NCBI GenBank assembly: GCA_039196715.1
Contig: JBCCUP010000025.1
Span: 1 to 59,870, forward strand
DNA: 59,870 bases
DNA from: Pseudomonadota bacterium
Lineage (GTDB): Bacteria > Pseudomonadota > Gammaproteobacteria > CALCKW01
Direction: 5' to 3'
Shown: positions 34,102 through 42,899 of the stretch, in pieces
Numbering within the stretch: position 1 is the first letter of the stretch
Layout: every line of letters begins with the position of its first letter
Made by a program: the position numbers and the translations under genes
The notes under the pieces: generated by a model
Told to the model about the DNA's origin: nothing
Databases searched by the model: none
What the model saw: only the letters and a program-made list of their open reading frames with translations

Positions 34102-35679
34102 GTGGCCGGATTTCTGATTCACTCGCCCTTGATTGCGCACGCACACGCCACACCGCAGCACCCGGCGCTGAGCTGCAACGGCGAGACGCTCACGTACCAC
34201 GAACTGGACGAACGCAGCAATCAGCTCGCACACGCGCTGTTGGCCAGCGGAGTCGCCCTCGAAGACCGCATTGGCCTGTTCCTGCACAAGGGTCTCGATC
34301 TGGGTGTGGCCATCTACGGTGTCCTCAAGGCGGGTTGTGCGTTCGTCCCGCTCGACCCCACGATGCCGGTCGACCGGCTCGCCCTGATCCTCGACGACTG
34401 CGGCATCGACACCCTGATCAGTGCCGATGCACTGGTGGACACGGTGCGGGCTCTGCCGGCCTCGATCGCGCCCCTGCATGTCATCGGCGTGGACGAAGCG
34501 TTGCCGTTTCGCCAGTCGAATTGGGACGCCATTCGGACATACCCGGTCACCGCGCCCGACGTGGTGATGATCGATCAGCAACTCGGGTACATCATGTACA
34601 CCTCCGGTTCGACCGGGGTACCGAAGGGCATGATGCACACCCACGCGGGTAGCATCTGTTACGCCGAGTGGGGGCGCAACCACGTCGGTCTGACAGCAGA
34701 GGACAAGGTTGCGAGTCACGCGCCGCTGCATTTCGATCTGAGCATTTTCGATTTCTTTTCCACCCTGCGGGCCGGTGGCACCGTGGTCCTGGTGCCAGAG
34801 GCCGTCACCCGGTTTCCGGCGAGTTGGACGCAGTACATCGAGTCCGAGCGGATTTCGGTGGTCTTCACGGTCCCGTACACCTTGATCACCATGGTCGATC
34901 ACGGCGCCATCGAGCAACGTGACCTGTCTTCGCTACGCTGGTTGATGTTCGGCGGTGAACCCTATGCGCCACGGCAACTGCGCCAACTGATGCAGGCGCT
35001 GCCGGGTGTCAGACTGACCAACGTCTACGGTCCGGCCGAGGCGCCGTCCTGCACCTGCTATGACGTGCCTGACCCCCTGCCGCCAGGCGACGAACCCTTG
35101 CCCATCGGCACCGTCTCGCGCAATTCCGATGACCTGATCGTCGACGAGCACGGCGACGACTGCGAGCCAGGTGAATCGGGCGAGCTCTGTATTCGCAGTT
35201 CCACGCTGACCCGGGGGTACTGGAACCGGCCCGACCTCAACGCACGCGCGTTCCTGCTGCGCCCGTCACACGGGCCGTTTCCAAACGTGTACTACCGCAC
35301 GGGGGACCGGGTGATTCGCCACGCGGACGGCCTGTTGCGGTTTCTCGGCCGCATGGACCGCATGGTCAAGACCCGCGGACACCGGGTCGAACTCGACGAA
35401 GTCGAGTCCGTTTTATTGAGCCTCGATGGCGTGGAGGCGGGTGCGGCCTACGCCGTGGTGGACGCCACCGACAACGTGGTCATCATGGCTGACGTGCTGC
35501 TCAAGCCCGACGCCGCACTGACAGAACAGCACCTTTTCAACCACATGCAGAAGAAGCTGCCGCGCTACGCGGTGCCGCAGTCGATGCACATCGCCACGTC
35601 GTTGCCGCACACGAGCAGCGGCAAGATCGACCGCAAAACCCTCGCAGACCAGCGCCAGAGAGACATCACGACACCATGA
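34102..35679 (+). CDS. Stand-alone adenylation domain, probable L-prolyl-AMP ligase
   Basis: A 525-residue complete adenylation enzyme without condensation or carrier domains: LTYHELDERSNQLAHAL, LKAGCAFVPLDPTMP, YIMYTSGSTGVPKGMMHTH, SHAPLHFDLSIFDFF, NVYGPAEAPSCTCYDVP, YYRTGDRVIRHADG, KTRGHRVELDEVE and HTSSGKIDRKTL. The overall wording resembles PltF/PigI-type prolyl ligases. The pocket reads roughly D-L-F-T-M-G-V-S-C; I cannot confirm proline from it. It begins (GTG) 22 bases after the dehydrogenase gene and overlaps the PCP gene (ATGA), so the three form one unit. It might also load the A-less PCP of the downstream C-PCP-TE protein. Confidence 0.88.
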   Translation: MAGFLIHSPLIAHAHATPQHPALSCNGETLTYHELDERSNQLAHALLASGVALEDRIGLFLHKGLDLGVAIYGVLKAGCAFVPLDPTMPVDRLALILDDCGIDTLISADALVDTVRALPASIAPLHVIGVDEALPFRQSNWDAIRTYPVTAPDVVMIDQQLGYIMYTSGSTGVPKGMMHTHAGSICYAEWGRNHVGLTAEDKVASHAPLHFDLSIFDFFSTLRAGGTVVLVPEAVTRFPASWTQYIESERISVVFTVPYTLITMVDHGAIEQRDLSSLRWLMFGGEPYAPRQLRQLMQALPGVRLTNVYGPAEAPSCTCYDVPDPLPPGDEPLPIGTVSRNSDDLIVDEHGDDCEPGESGELCIRSSTLTRGYWNRPDLNARAFLLRPSHGPFPNVYYRTGDRVIRHADGLLRFLGRMDRMVKTRGHRVELDEVESVLLSLDGVEAGAAYAVVDATDNVVIMADVLLKPDAALTEQHLFNHMQKKLPRYAVPQSMHIATSLPHTSSGKIDRKTLADQRQRDITTP

Positions 35680-35942
35680 CGGCTTTACACAACGCACTCA
35701 TCGACATGAACGCCGTACGCGCGTTCATCCTGAACGACATCGTACGCAACGGCGAGACCGAGCTGCCCGACGATCACGACCTGCTCATGTCGGGCCTGGT
35801 CGACTCACTGGGTGTGATGCGGCTGGTCGGGTTCATCGAGGAAACCAGCGGCATCAGCGTGCCGGCCGAGGACGTGTTGCTGGAGCACTTCGGCAGCCTG
35901 ACGCAGATCAACGCGTATCTGGTCGGTCGGTCCAAGAGCTGA
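35676..35942 (+). CDS. Free-standing peptidyl carrier protein
   Basis: An 88-residue acidic carrier protein. The phosphopantetheine site is LMSGLVDSLGVMRLVGF, with Ser 44 in DSLG, the form typical of PltL/PigG-like carriers. Four helices are predicted from the pattern, ending in FGSLTQINAYL. Start codon overlaps the adenylation gene stop. It is the likely carrier on which the flavoprotein oxidises the tethered amino acid, and needs activation by the transferase at 19.0 kb. Confidence 0.9.
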   Translation: MTALHNALIDMNAVRAFILNDIVRNGETELPDDHDLLMSGLVDSLGVMRLVGFIEETSGISVPAEDVLLEHFGSLTQINAYLVGRSKS

Positions 35943-36028
35943 CACCAGCGCATCGGGCTCGACAGGACACCCGGGTCCGGTGCACGCCGACCCGAGCCAA
36001 CCGACCCGAGCAATCACCCCACGCGCCG

Positions 36029-38497
36029 ATGAGCCAAGCGAACAAAACCACCCCGGAGGCGATCCTCCCGCTGTCCGGCCTGCAGATGCCGTTCTGGGTG
36101 TACGACACGGTCAATCGCGCCCGAAACCAACCGGGCGGCACCGTGCAGGTGCAGTTTCGCCTCACGGACGTGTACGACATCGCGGGCTTGCAACGCGCGT
36201 GGACGGCCGTACACCGGGCGCACCCGATGATGCGAGCGTCCGTCAACACCACGAAAACCCACGACACGCTGTTGGTGGTGCGCCGGGCGTGCGATGCCCC
36301 GTTCAACCACGCGGATTGGACCGGTCTGCCGGCCGACGAGCAGCGGCAACGCATTGACGCGCACCTGCAACGCGATCGGCAGACGCCGTTGGATCTGGCC
36401 AAGGCGCCGGCGTCCCGCTTCTTTTGCGCGTCCCTCGATGAGTCCACGGTCTGGTGTCTCTGGACCTGCCACCACGTGTTGCTGGACGGCTGGTCGTCCG
36501 CGCTGATCATCGGGGAGCTGATCACGCAGTGCGCGAACGACGCCGCCGACACCCCCGGCGCACCGCCACCGGGCGCGGACTACGTCGCGTACCGCCGGTT
36601 CATCGACCGCCAACCGGCGGAGCCTGCACGACGCTACTGGAGCGATCGCCTGCGCGGACTGACGCAGCCCACGCTTGTGGCACAGCCGTCACCGTCCGGT
36701 GTCGAGGCGACACCCGGTACGTTCACCGCGCACAGAACGCTCTCGAGTGAACTCACCGAGAAGCTCACCTCGACCTTCAAGTCAAAAGGCATCACGCTCG
36801 CCAGTGTGCTCGAGGGCGCCTGGGCACTCACCTGCGCGAGCGCGACCCGGCGCACGGACGTGGTGTTCGGCGTTGTCACGACCGGGCGAAGCAGTGACTT
36901 CGAGGGTCTGGAGCGCATCGCGGGCATGTTCACCAACGTGCTGCCGCTGCGGACCCGCACCGACACCGACGCGCCGCTCACGGCCTGGTTGTCTGCGCTG
37001 CAAGCGGGTCTCTTTGAAGCCACCCTGCACGAACACCTGCCACTTGCTGACATCATCCGACAGGGCGAACCCGCGCTGCACACAGTCGCATTCGATTCCG
37101 TACTCGCCATCGAAACCCTGCCTGCCATTCAACCGGACGGCGTGGCGCAGCCCTGCATCCAGGACTACCGGTCGGGCACCGTCAACGGGTTTCCGCTGGG
37201 TGTGACCGTCATCCCGGGCGAGACCCTCTGCGTCACCCTGGCGGGTGATCGCACCCGCATGGACAACGCCACCGTCTCCGCGCTGGCCGATCGCTTTCTC
37301 GACTGCCTTCGCGCTTGCCTCGACAACCCGGACGCCCACCTGGGTGACGTGGTCGCGCGGGTGGCCGCACCCGAACAGCCCGCGGCTGCCGGCACCGCTT
37401 CGCCGCGTAGCGAGACGATTCTCCGTGGCATCGTCGAGCCCAAATCGGAACGCGACATGGAGGTGCTGAGCCTGTTCGAGGAAGAGTTGAACCGCTATCC
37501 CCTGAGCATGGACAGCGACCTCTTTGCCAACGGTGGCACGTCGTTGAACCTGCTGCGGTTGATCGAGACCTGCAAAGCCCGGTTCGGCAAGCAGGTCGGC
37601 CTGGCGCGTTTTCTCGAGACTCCGACGGTCGCCGGCCTGTCTGAACAACTGGCAGACGACGCGCACACCGGCGCGATCCCGTCGCTCGTCACCCTGCGGG
37701 CCGCGGCGTCCGTCGACCCGGCGGACAGCAACGGCCAGAGCCGACCAAGCCGCAACGTGTTCTGCCTGCACGCAGGGGGTGGTCATGCGCTGTTCTACCG
37801 CCCGCTGGCAAAGCGCTTGCACGCCGACTACACCGTCTACGCGCTGCAGCCGAAGGGCATCGACGGCACCGAGCTGCCCTCGGACAACGTCGCTGACATG
37901 GTGTCAGACTACCTCGAGGACATTCTTCGGGTGCAGCAGGACGGCCCCTTTCATTTCCTCAGCTACTGTTTCGGCTCGGCGCTGATGATCGAGCTGGTGC
38001 ACCAGCTGAAGGCGCGCGAGCTCGACGTGGGGCACCTCATCATCGCCGATGCCATCGCCCCGATCATCCACGGCCACCCGGCAGCGCGTTGGGGCTGGAA
38101 TGCCTACCTCGCGTACGAATTCGTGGCTCAGGGTCAGTTCAGCGGTTTGCGGCACGGTGTCGTATCACAGCTCAAACGGCTGACCCGAAACACTGTTCGC
38201 GACCGGTCCGAAGAAGACGTGGGCCACACGGCGCAGGTGCACAACGCGTGCGAAACCGCGTTCAGAAACTACCGTGCGCGACCTTTCGACGGGCACCTCA
38301 ACATCCTCATGAGCCGCACCTTCGAGACCGCCAACGCGGAGATCACCCCGTTCATGCGTGGCTGGGAGAAGCTCAGTACGACCCAATCCGTTCAGAGCGT
38401 GGATGTCACCCACCAGGATTTCATGCGCGAGCCCCATGTCAGCCAGGTGGCCGATGTCGTCAACCGCATACTCGGTGGCACACAACCGGAGGCATGA
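36029..38497 (+). CDS. NRPS termination protein C-PCP-TE without A domain; Cys thioesterase
   Basis: An 822-residue protein. Condensation domain about 10-445 with intact LWTCHHVLLDGWSS (about 148). Carrier domain about 470-540 with MDSDLFANGGTSLNLL (Ser 505). Thioesterase about 575-820, starting NVFCLHAGGGHALFYRPLA. The thioesterase elbow reads FLSYCFGSAL: the nucleophile is Cys 647 instead of Ser, and the first Gly of GxSxG is Ser. Asp 674 (IADAIAP) lies exactly 27 residues on, the Ser-Asp spacing of SrfA-type thioesterases, and His 795 (VTHQDFM) completes the triad. Cys thioesterases are known from beta-lactone, beta-lactam and some macrocyclising systems. With no A domain, its carrier must be loaded in trans. 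It begins 86 bases after the free PCP gene. Confidence 0.9.
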   Translation: MSQANKTTPEAILPLSGLQMPFWVYDTVNRARNQPGGTVQVQFRLTDVYDIAGLQRAWTAVHRAHPMMRASVNTTKTHDTLLVVRRACDAPFNHADWTGLPADEQRQRIDAHLQRDRQTPLDLAKAPASRFFCASLDESTVWCLWTCHHVLLDGWSSALIIGELITQCANDAADTPGAPPPGADYVAYRRFIDRQPAEPARRYWSDRLRGLTQPTLVAQPSPSGVEATPGTFTAHRTLSSELTEKLTSTFKSKGITLASVLEGAWALTCASATRRTDVVFGVVTTGRSSDFEGLERIAGMFTNVLPLRTRTDTDAPLTAWLSALQAGLFEATLHEHLPLADIIRQGEPALHTVAFDSVLAIETLPAIQPDGVAQPCIQDYRSGTVNGFPLGVTVIPGETLCVTLAGDRTRMDNATVSALADRFLDCLRACLDNPDAHLGDVVARVAAPEQPAAAGTASPRSETILRGIVEPKSERDMEVLSLFEEELNRYPLSMDSDLFANGGTSLNLLRLIETCKARFGKQVGLARFLETPTVAGLSEQLADDAHTGAIPSLVTLRAAASVDPADSNGQSRPSRNVFCLHAGGGHALFYRPLAKRLHADYTVYALQPKGIDGTELPSDNVADMVSDYLEDILRVQQDGPFHFLSYCFGSALMIELVHQLKARELDVGHLIIADAIAPIIHGHPAARWGWNAYLAYEFVAQGQFSGLRHGVVSQLKRLTRNTVRDRSEEDVGHTAQVHNACETAFRNYRARPFDGHLNILMSRTFETANAEITPFMRGWEKLSTTQSVQSVDVTHQDFMREPHVSQVADVVNRILGGTQPEA

Positions 38498-38715
38498 CAC
38501 AGGACCTCCGAGCCGACCCGCGCAGGTGGCACCGTCACGTCACGCCACCGGCCACTCTGGACCGAGCCGGTCGTCGCACGGGCGCACTGCCAGGGTTCGG
38601 TTGACACGTGAAACGACGCTCCGGCCAAGGGAACAGGCGTGCGGCCGTGGAGCCCGTGGCGGTACACCAGTCTTTGCTAGAATGGCCGGCTACCGTCACC
38701 GAATCGAGTCCTGTC

Positions 38716-39756
38716 ATGTCGCAGCCCATCCGTGTCGCAGTCATCGGAGCATCCGGCTACACCGGCGCCGACCTGGTGCGACTGGCGCTGCGGCACCCGG
38801 CGATCGACATCGCGGCGTTGACGGCCAACGCGCACGCCGGCCAGCCGATCGGCAGCGTCTACCCGCACCTGGCACACCACGGCTTGCCCGACCTGGTGAC
38901 AAACGCCGACGTCGATTGGCGCGCCGTCGACGCCGCATTCTGTGGGCTGCCCCACGCGACCAGCGCGGCGGTGATCGCCGATTTGCCTGCGTCGGTCAAA
39001 GTGATCGACATGTCGGCCGACTTCCGCTTGCGTGACCTCGACACCTATACCGCCTGGTACGGCGAACACAGCGCGCCCGCGTTGCTCGCCGGTGCCACCT
39101 ACGGCCTCACAGAGCACTACCGCAGCGCCATCGCAAGTTCACGCCTGGTCGCCTGCCCGGGGTGCTATCCGACCGCGGCGCTCATGGCCCTGGTGCCGCT
39201 GCTGACCGGTGCACTGGTGCAGCACAACGACCTCATCATCGACGCCAAGTCCGGTCTTACCGGGGCCGGACGTTCGCTCAAGCAGAACACCCTGGGCGCC
39301 GAAGCGGGCGAGGGCCTGTCGCCGTACGCGGTCGGCACCCACCGCCACGCACCTGAAATCGAGCAGGAACTCGGAGTCGCCGCCGGCGGGGCGGTGACCG
39401 TGAATTTCACGCCGCACCTGATACCGATGTCCCGTGGCGAGCTCGTCACCTGCTACGCCAAGCTCGCCGAGGGTGCCACGGCAGCCGATTGCGAGGCCGC
39501 CCTCGCGGCCCGCTACGCCGATGAGCCCTTCGTGTTCATGGCGCCCGAGGGCGCGCTGCCGCAGACCCAGTTCGTGCGTGGCTCGAATCGCGTGATGTTG
39601 GCGGTCCGACCCGACCGCATTCCCGGGCGGGTGATTGTCATCGCGGCCCTCGACAACCTCGTCAAGGGCTCGGCAGGGCAGGCGTTGCAGAACTTCAACG
39701 TGATGTTCGACCAGGTCGAGACCACCGGTCTGGAGCAGGTCGCGCTGTTTCCGTGA
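38716..39756 (+). CDS. argC: N-acetyl-gamma-glutamyl-phosphate reductase
   Basis: Third step of arginine synthesis: NADPH reduction of N-acetylglutamyl-5-phosphate. The 346-residue protein has the NADP loop VAVIGASGYTGADLVRL, CGLPHATSA, MSADFRL, the catalytic cysteine in LVACPGCYPTAALMAL, the DAKSGLTGAGR stretch, THRHAPEIEQEL and VNFTPHLIPMSRGEL, and the terminal NLVKGSAGQALQNFNVM. The chosen ATG gives the standard length. The frame continues upstream into non-homologous sequence. The following potassium-channel gene overlaps by four bases. It marks the right edge of the NRPS cluster. Confidence 0.95.
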   Translation: MSQPIRVAVIGASGYTGADLVRLALRHPAIDIAALTANAHAGQPIGSVYPHLAHHGLPDLVTNADVDWRAVDAAFCGLPHATSAAVIADLPASVKVIDMSADFRLRDLDTYTAWYGEHSAPALLAGATYGLTEHYRSAIASSRLVACPGCYPTAALMALVPLLTGALVQHNDLIIDAKSGLTGAGRSLKQNTLGAEAGEGLSPYAVGTHRHAPEIEQELGVAAGGAVTVNFTPHLIPMSRGELVTCYAKLAEGATAADCEAALAARYADEPFVFMAPEGALPQTQFVRGSNRVMLAVRPDRIPGRVIVIAALDNLVKGSAGQALQNFNVMFDQVETTGLEQVALFP

Positions 39757-40628
39757 CCGGTCGGGCTGCGGGGTCGCGCACGACACTGCGAGCACGCGTC
39801 TGGTCGGTGCTGGACAGCGACCACCTCGACGCCCACGACCAGAGTTCGCTTGGCCGTCGGGTGGAGGACGCCATCACCTGGTTGATCCTGCTCAACGTCA
39901 CCTGCCTGCTGCTCGAAAGCATGCCGGCGCTCGAAACCCGGTACGGCACGCTGTTCGTGGCCGTCGAAGCCGGCACCATCGCCGTGTTCACGGTGGAGTA
40001 CATCGCCCGCGTGTGGTCCTGCGTGGAACACCCGCAGTACCGCCACCCGCTGTCCGGCCGCATCGCTTACGCACTCAAGCCCGCCATTCTCATCGACCTG
40101 TTGTCGATCCTGCCGTTCTACCTCACGATCGCGGGCATCGACGACATGCGGGTGCTGCGCCTGCTGCGGGTGTTTCGCATCATCCGCCTGTTTCGACTCA
40201 GCCGGTACAGCCGGCCCATGCGCCTGATACACCGCAGCATCGAGCGTCGGCGGGAGGAGATCGTCATCAGCACCGTGATGCTGTTGATGTTGATGCTGAT
40301 CGCCGCCTCGGTGATGTACGCCGTCGAGCACGACGCGCAGCCGGAGGTGTTCGCCAGCATCCCCGGCACCCTCTGGTGGGCGGTGGTCACGCTGACGACC
40401 GTCGGCTACGGCGACGTCTACCCGATCACGCCACTTGGCCGTGTCGCGGCCGGGGTGATTGCGGTGCTCGGCATCGGTATGGTCGCCCTGCCGACCGGCA
40501 TCATCAGCTCGGGTTTCGTCGAGGAATTTGCCGCCGACCGGGCGGCCCGCGATGCCGAGCCGGAGGAACCGCTTCGTTGCCCCCACTGCGGTGAACGACT
40601 CGACCGTGCACCGCCGTCCGACGACTGA
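39753..40628 (+). CDS. Voltage-gated-type potassium channel
   Basis: A 291-residue six-helix channel subunit. S4 is MRVLRLLRVFRIIRLFRLSR, with arginines every third residue. The pore helix and selectivity filter read LWWAVVTLTTVGYGDVYPIT, the TVGYGD potassium signature, followed by an S6 helix VIAVLGIGMVALPTGIISSG. An acidic cytoplasmic tail ends with one LRCPHCGERL zinc-knuckle-like pair, but the second Cys pair of a full ribbon is missing. GTG start overlapping the argC stop (GTGA). KvAP-like bacterial Kv family; forms tetramers in the inner membrane. Confidence 0.92.
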   Translation: MTGRAAGSRTTLRARVWSVLDSDHLDAHDQSSLGRRVEDAITWLILLNVTCLLLESMPALETRYGTLFVAVEAGTIAVFTVEYIARVWSCVEHPQYRHPLSGRIAYALKPAILIDLLSILPFYLTIAGIDDMRVLRLLRVFRIIRLFRLSRYSRPMRLIHRSIERRREEIVISTVMLLMLMLIAASVMYAVEHDAQPEVFASIPGTLWWAVVTLTTVGYGDVYPITPLGRVAAGVIAVLGIGMVALPTGIISSGFVEEFAADRAARDAEPEEPLRCPHCGERLDRAPPSDD

Positions 40629-40669
40629 CAGGCCAGGCCTGTCCCCCCGCATGACATGGGATACCTGAT

Positions 40670-41608
40670 GTGATCGCTGAACTTCTGACCATCGTTGCGC
40701 CCGTCTTCCTGTTGCTCGGCGTTGGCTATTGCGCTGCGCGGTTCGGCGGTTTCGAACGCACGACCATCGATGGCGTGATGCGCTTCGCGCAAGGCTTCGC
40801 AGTGCCGTGCCTGCTGTTTCTGTCGGTTTACCGGATGGATCTCGCGGTGCAGTTCTCGGTTGATCTCCTGGTGGTCTTCTACACCGGCGCGCTCGTGTGC
40901 TTCACACTTGGCATTGTCGGCGCCCGTGTGCTGTTCAAGCGACGCCCGGGCGAAGCCGTTGCCGTCGGCTTTGCCGCGTTGTTTGCGAACTCGGTTCTGC
41001 TGGGCTTGCCGATCACCGAACGCGCCTACGGGGCCGACGCGCTGGTGGCCAACTTCGTGATCGTGTCGCTGCACGCGCCGGTCTGCTACCTCGTCGGCAT
41101 GGTGACCATGGAGATGGCCCGAGCCGACGGTCGCTCGCTCGGCGAGACGCTGTCCACGGCACTGATCTCGTTGGTCAGGACGCCGATCATGATCGGGTTG
41201 GCCCTCGGCTTTGCCGCGAACCTGCTGAACATCACGCTGGTCGAGCCGCTCGAAGCCGCAGTCGACATGATGGCGAAAGCCGCCTTGCCGGTCGCGTTGT
41301 TCGGTCTCGGCGCTGTGCTGTCCCGCTACCGCCTCGGCGAACGCCTGGGTGAGGCGGGCATGGTGATCGTGTTGTCGCTGCTCATTCACCCGGCGATCAT
41401 CGCCGCACTCGACGCCCAGGTGATGTCCTTGACCGACGCGCAGCTCAAGTCGGCGATCGTCACGGCCGCCATGGCCCCGGGCATCAACGCCTACCTGTTT
41501 GCCAACCTCTACAAGCGGGCTGAGGACACGGCCGCAACCGCCGTGTTGCTCGGCACGGCAGCCTCGGTGTTCACGGCCAGCGCCTGGCTCTGGTGGTTGG
41601 GCTTGTAG
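40670..41608 (+). CDS. AEC-family (auxin efflux carrier-like) transporter
   Basis: A 312-residue permease of the AEC family, whose bacterial members carry malate, malonate or other small organic acids. Visible marks: LTIVAPVFLLLGVGYCAARF, GFAALFANSVLLGLPITERA, SLVRTPIMIGLALGFAANLL, AALPVALFGLGAVLSRY (reads KAALPVALFGLGA) and VTAAMAPGINAYLFANLYKR. Ten hydrophobic segments in two halves. GTG at 40670 chosen; an in-frame upstream start is not evident. It ends 41 bases before the convergent MFS gene. Confidence 0.87.
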   Translation: MIAELLTIVAPVFLLLGVGYCAARFGGFERTTIDGVMRFAQGFAVPCLLFLSVYRMDLAVQFSVDLLVVFYTGALVCFTLGIVGARVLFKRRPGEAVAVGFAALFANSVLLGLPITERAYGADALVANFVIVSLHAPVCYLVGMVTMEMARADGRSLGETLSTALISLVRTPIMIGLALGFAANLLNITLVEPLEAAVDMMAKAALPVALFGLGAVLSRYRLGERLGEAGMVIVLSLLIHPAIIAALDAQVMSLTDAQLKSAIVTAAMAPGINAYLFANLYKRAEDTAATAVLLGTAASVFTASAWLWWLGL

Positions 41609-41648
41609 GTTGATCGGTGCGGGCAGAGGGCCACGCAGCGCTGTCCGC

Positions 41649-42899
41649 TCACGCGCTTTCGCGCAGCGTCCAGGACGTCAACAGCCCGATGGCGAGGAGA
41701 ACCAACAGGCTCGCGAAGGCGAATTGATAGGTCGCGGCACTGAACACCTGCACGCCCCCCACCGTGGTTCCGTCCCACTGGCGCTCGAGCAGCCAGCCAA
41801 TCAGAGGCTGCATGACCGCGCCAGAGCCGACCACGCAGGTGTTGACGACCCCCATCGCCGCCGCCGCGTGCGCCGGCGGGTTGCCGGTGCGCACCAGGCT
41901 GAAAGTCAGCACCATCGTGGCACCGCCGAGCCCGGTCAGCACGAAGAGCACGCCGAGCAGAAGCTGGGAGGCCGCGGGTACAACGAGCAAGGTGGCGAAA
42001 CAGAGTGCACAGAGGCTACTGCCGGCCAACAGCACAGGCCGTTTCCGGCCAATACGATCACTGATGTAGCCAGAGAGGACCGAGCCGACCGCCCAGCCGA
42101 AAAACAACAGGGACGCTGTGGCGGCGGCGACCGCGTGGCTCAGCGCGTGCACCTGCACCATCCACGGCACAGCCCAGAGACCGGCGAAGGCCAGCATGAT
42201 GGGCGTCAGCGTGAATCCGATGATGGCGCAACGCCAGGTGTGGGGGTTGCGCAACACATCCCACGCCGAGCCATGGGCTGCAGTCGCGCGCACAGCGGTG
42301 TCGCTCGACGGCAGGGCCGAGGCAGAGCGACGCGGAACCAGCGTGAACATCGCGATCGCGAGCACACCTGCCGCCACCGCGAGCACCTGAAACCCGCCGC
42401 GCCAGCCGACGGCATCGACCAGCGCGCGAAGTGGCGCCTGACCGAGCATGGCGCCCAGCATGCCGATACTCTGCACCAGCCCCGCCAACGTGGCAAAGCG
42501 GTTGGCTGGCAGCCACAGGTTGATGATCGTCAGCGTGCCGACAAAGCAGAACGCCACCGCGGCGCCGATCAGTGCGCGGCTCAGCGATGCACTGACCAGG
42601 GAATCGCTGCTTGCGAACACCCAGGAGGCCAGCGCACAAACCGCCATCGCGGCGCTCAGGAGTTTGCGTGGCCCGAACCGATCGAGCAGCATGCCCACCG
42701 GCAATTGGATCAGGGCGTAGCTGTAAAAATACATCGCCGACAGCGTACCGAGCGCCGCCGCCCCCACGCCGAAGTCGCGCATCAGCTCGCCGGTCATGAC
42801 GCTCGGTGCGACCCGTTGCACGAACGCGTAGGCAAACCCGAGACACCCCAACGCAAAGGCCAGCAGGGCGCGGCGGCTGACCGGTGTCACCGCGTTCAC
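41649..42899 (-). CDS. MFS transporter, last gene of the selenium operon
   Basis: A 416-residue twelve-helix major facilitator. It has the MFS loop-2/3 motif in PVGMLLDRFGPRKLLSAAMA and the repeat of it in SGYISDRIGRKRPVLLAG, and an early FVQRVAPSVMTGELMRDF typical of this subfamily. GTG start overlapping the stop of the selD fusion (GTGA). No substrate can be read from the sequence; its coupling to mnmH and selD makes a selenium-related or sulfur-related substrate worth testing. Confidence 0.87.
   Translation of the reverse strand: MNAVTPVSRRALLAFALGCLGFAYAFVQRVAPSVMTGELMRDFGVGAAALGTLSAMYFYSYALIQLPVGMLLDRFGPRKLLSAAMAVCALASWVFASSDSLVSASLSRALIGAAVAFCFVGTLTIINLWLPANRFATLAGLVQSIGMLGAMLGQAPLRALVDAVGWRGGFQVLAVAAGVLAIAMFTLVPRRSASALPSSDTAVRATAAHGSAWDVLRNPHTWRCAIIGFTLTPIMLAFAGLWAVPWMVQVHALSHAVAAATASLLFFGWAVGSVLSGYISDRIGRKRPVLLAGSSLCALCFATLLVVPAASQLLLGVLFVLTGLGGATMVLTFSLVRTGNPPAHAAAAMGVVNTCVVGSGAVMQPLIGWLLERQWDGTTVGGVQVFSAATYQFAFASLLVLLAIGLLTSWTLRESA

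Noticed and set aside
38494-38604. 36-codon ORF whose ATG overlaps the TE-gene stop
   Set aside because: The only GGAGG is one base from the ATG, too close to work, and the Arg-rich peptide shows no motif.
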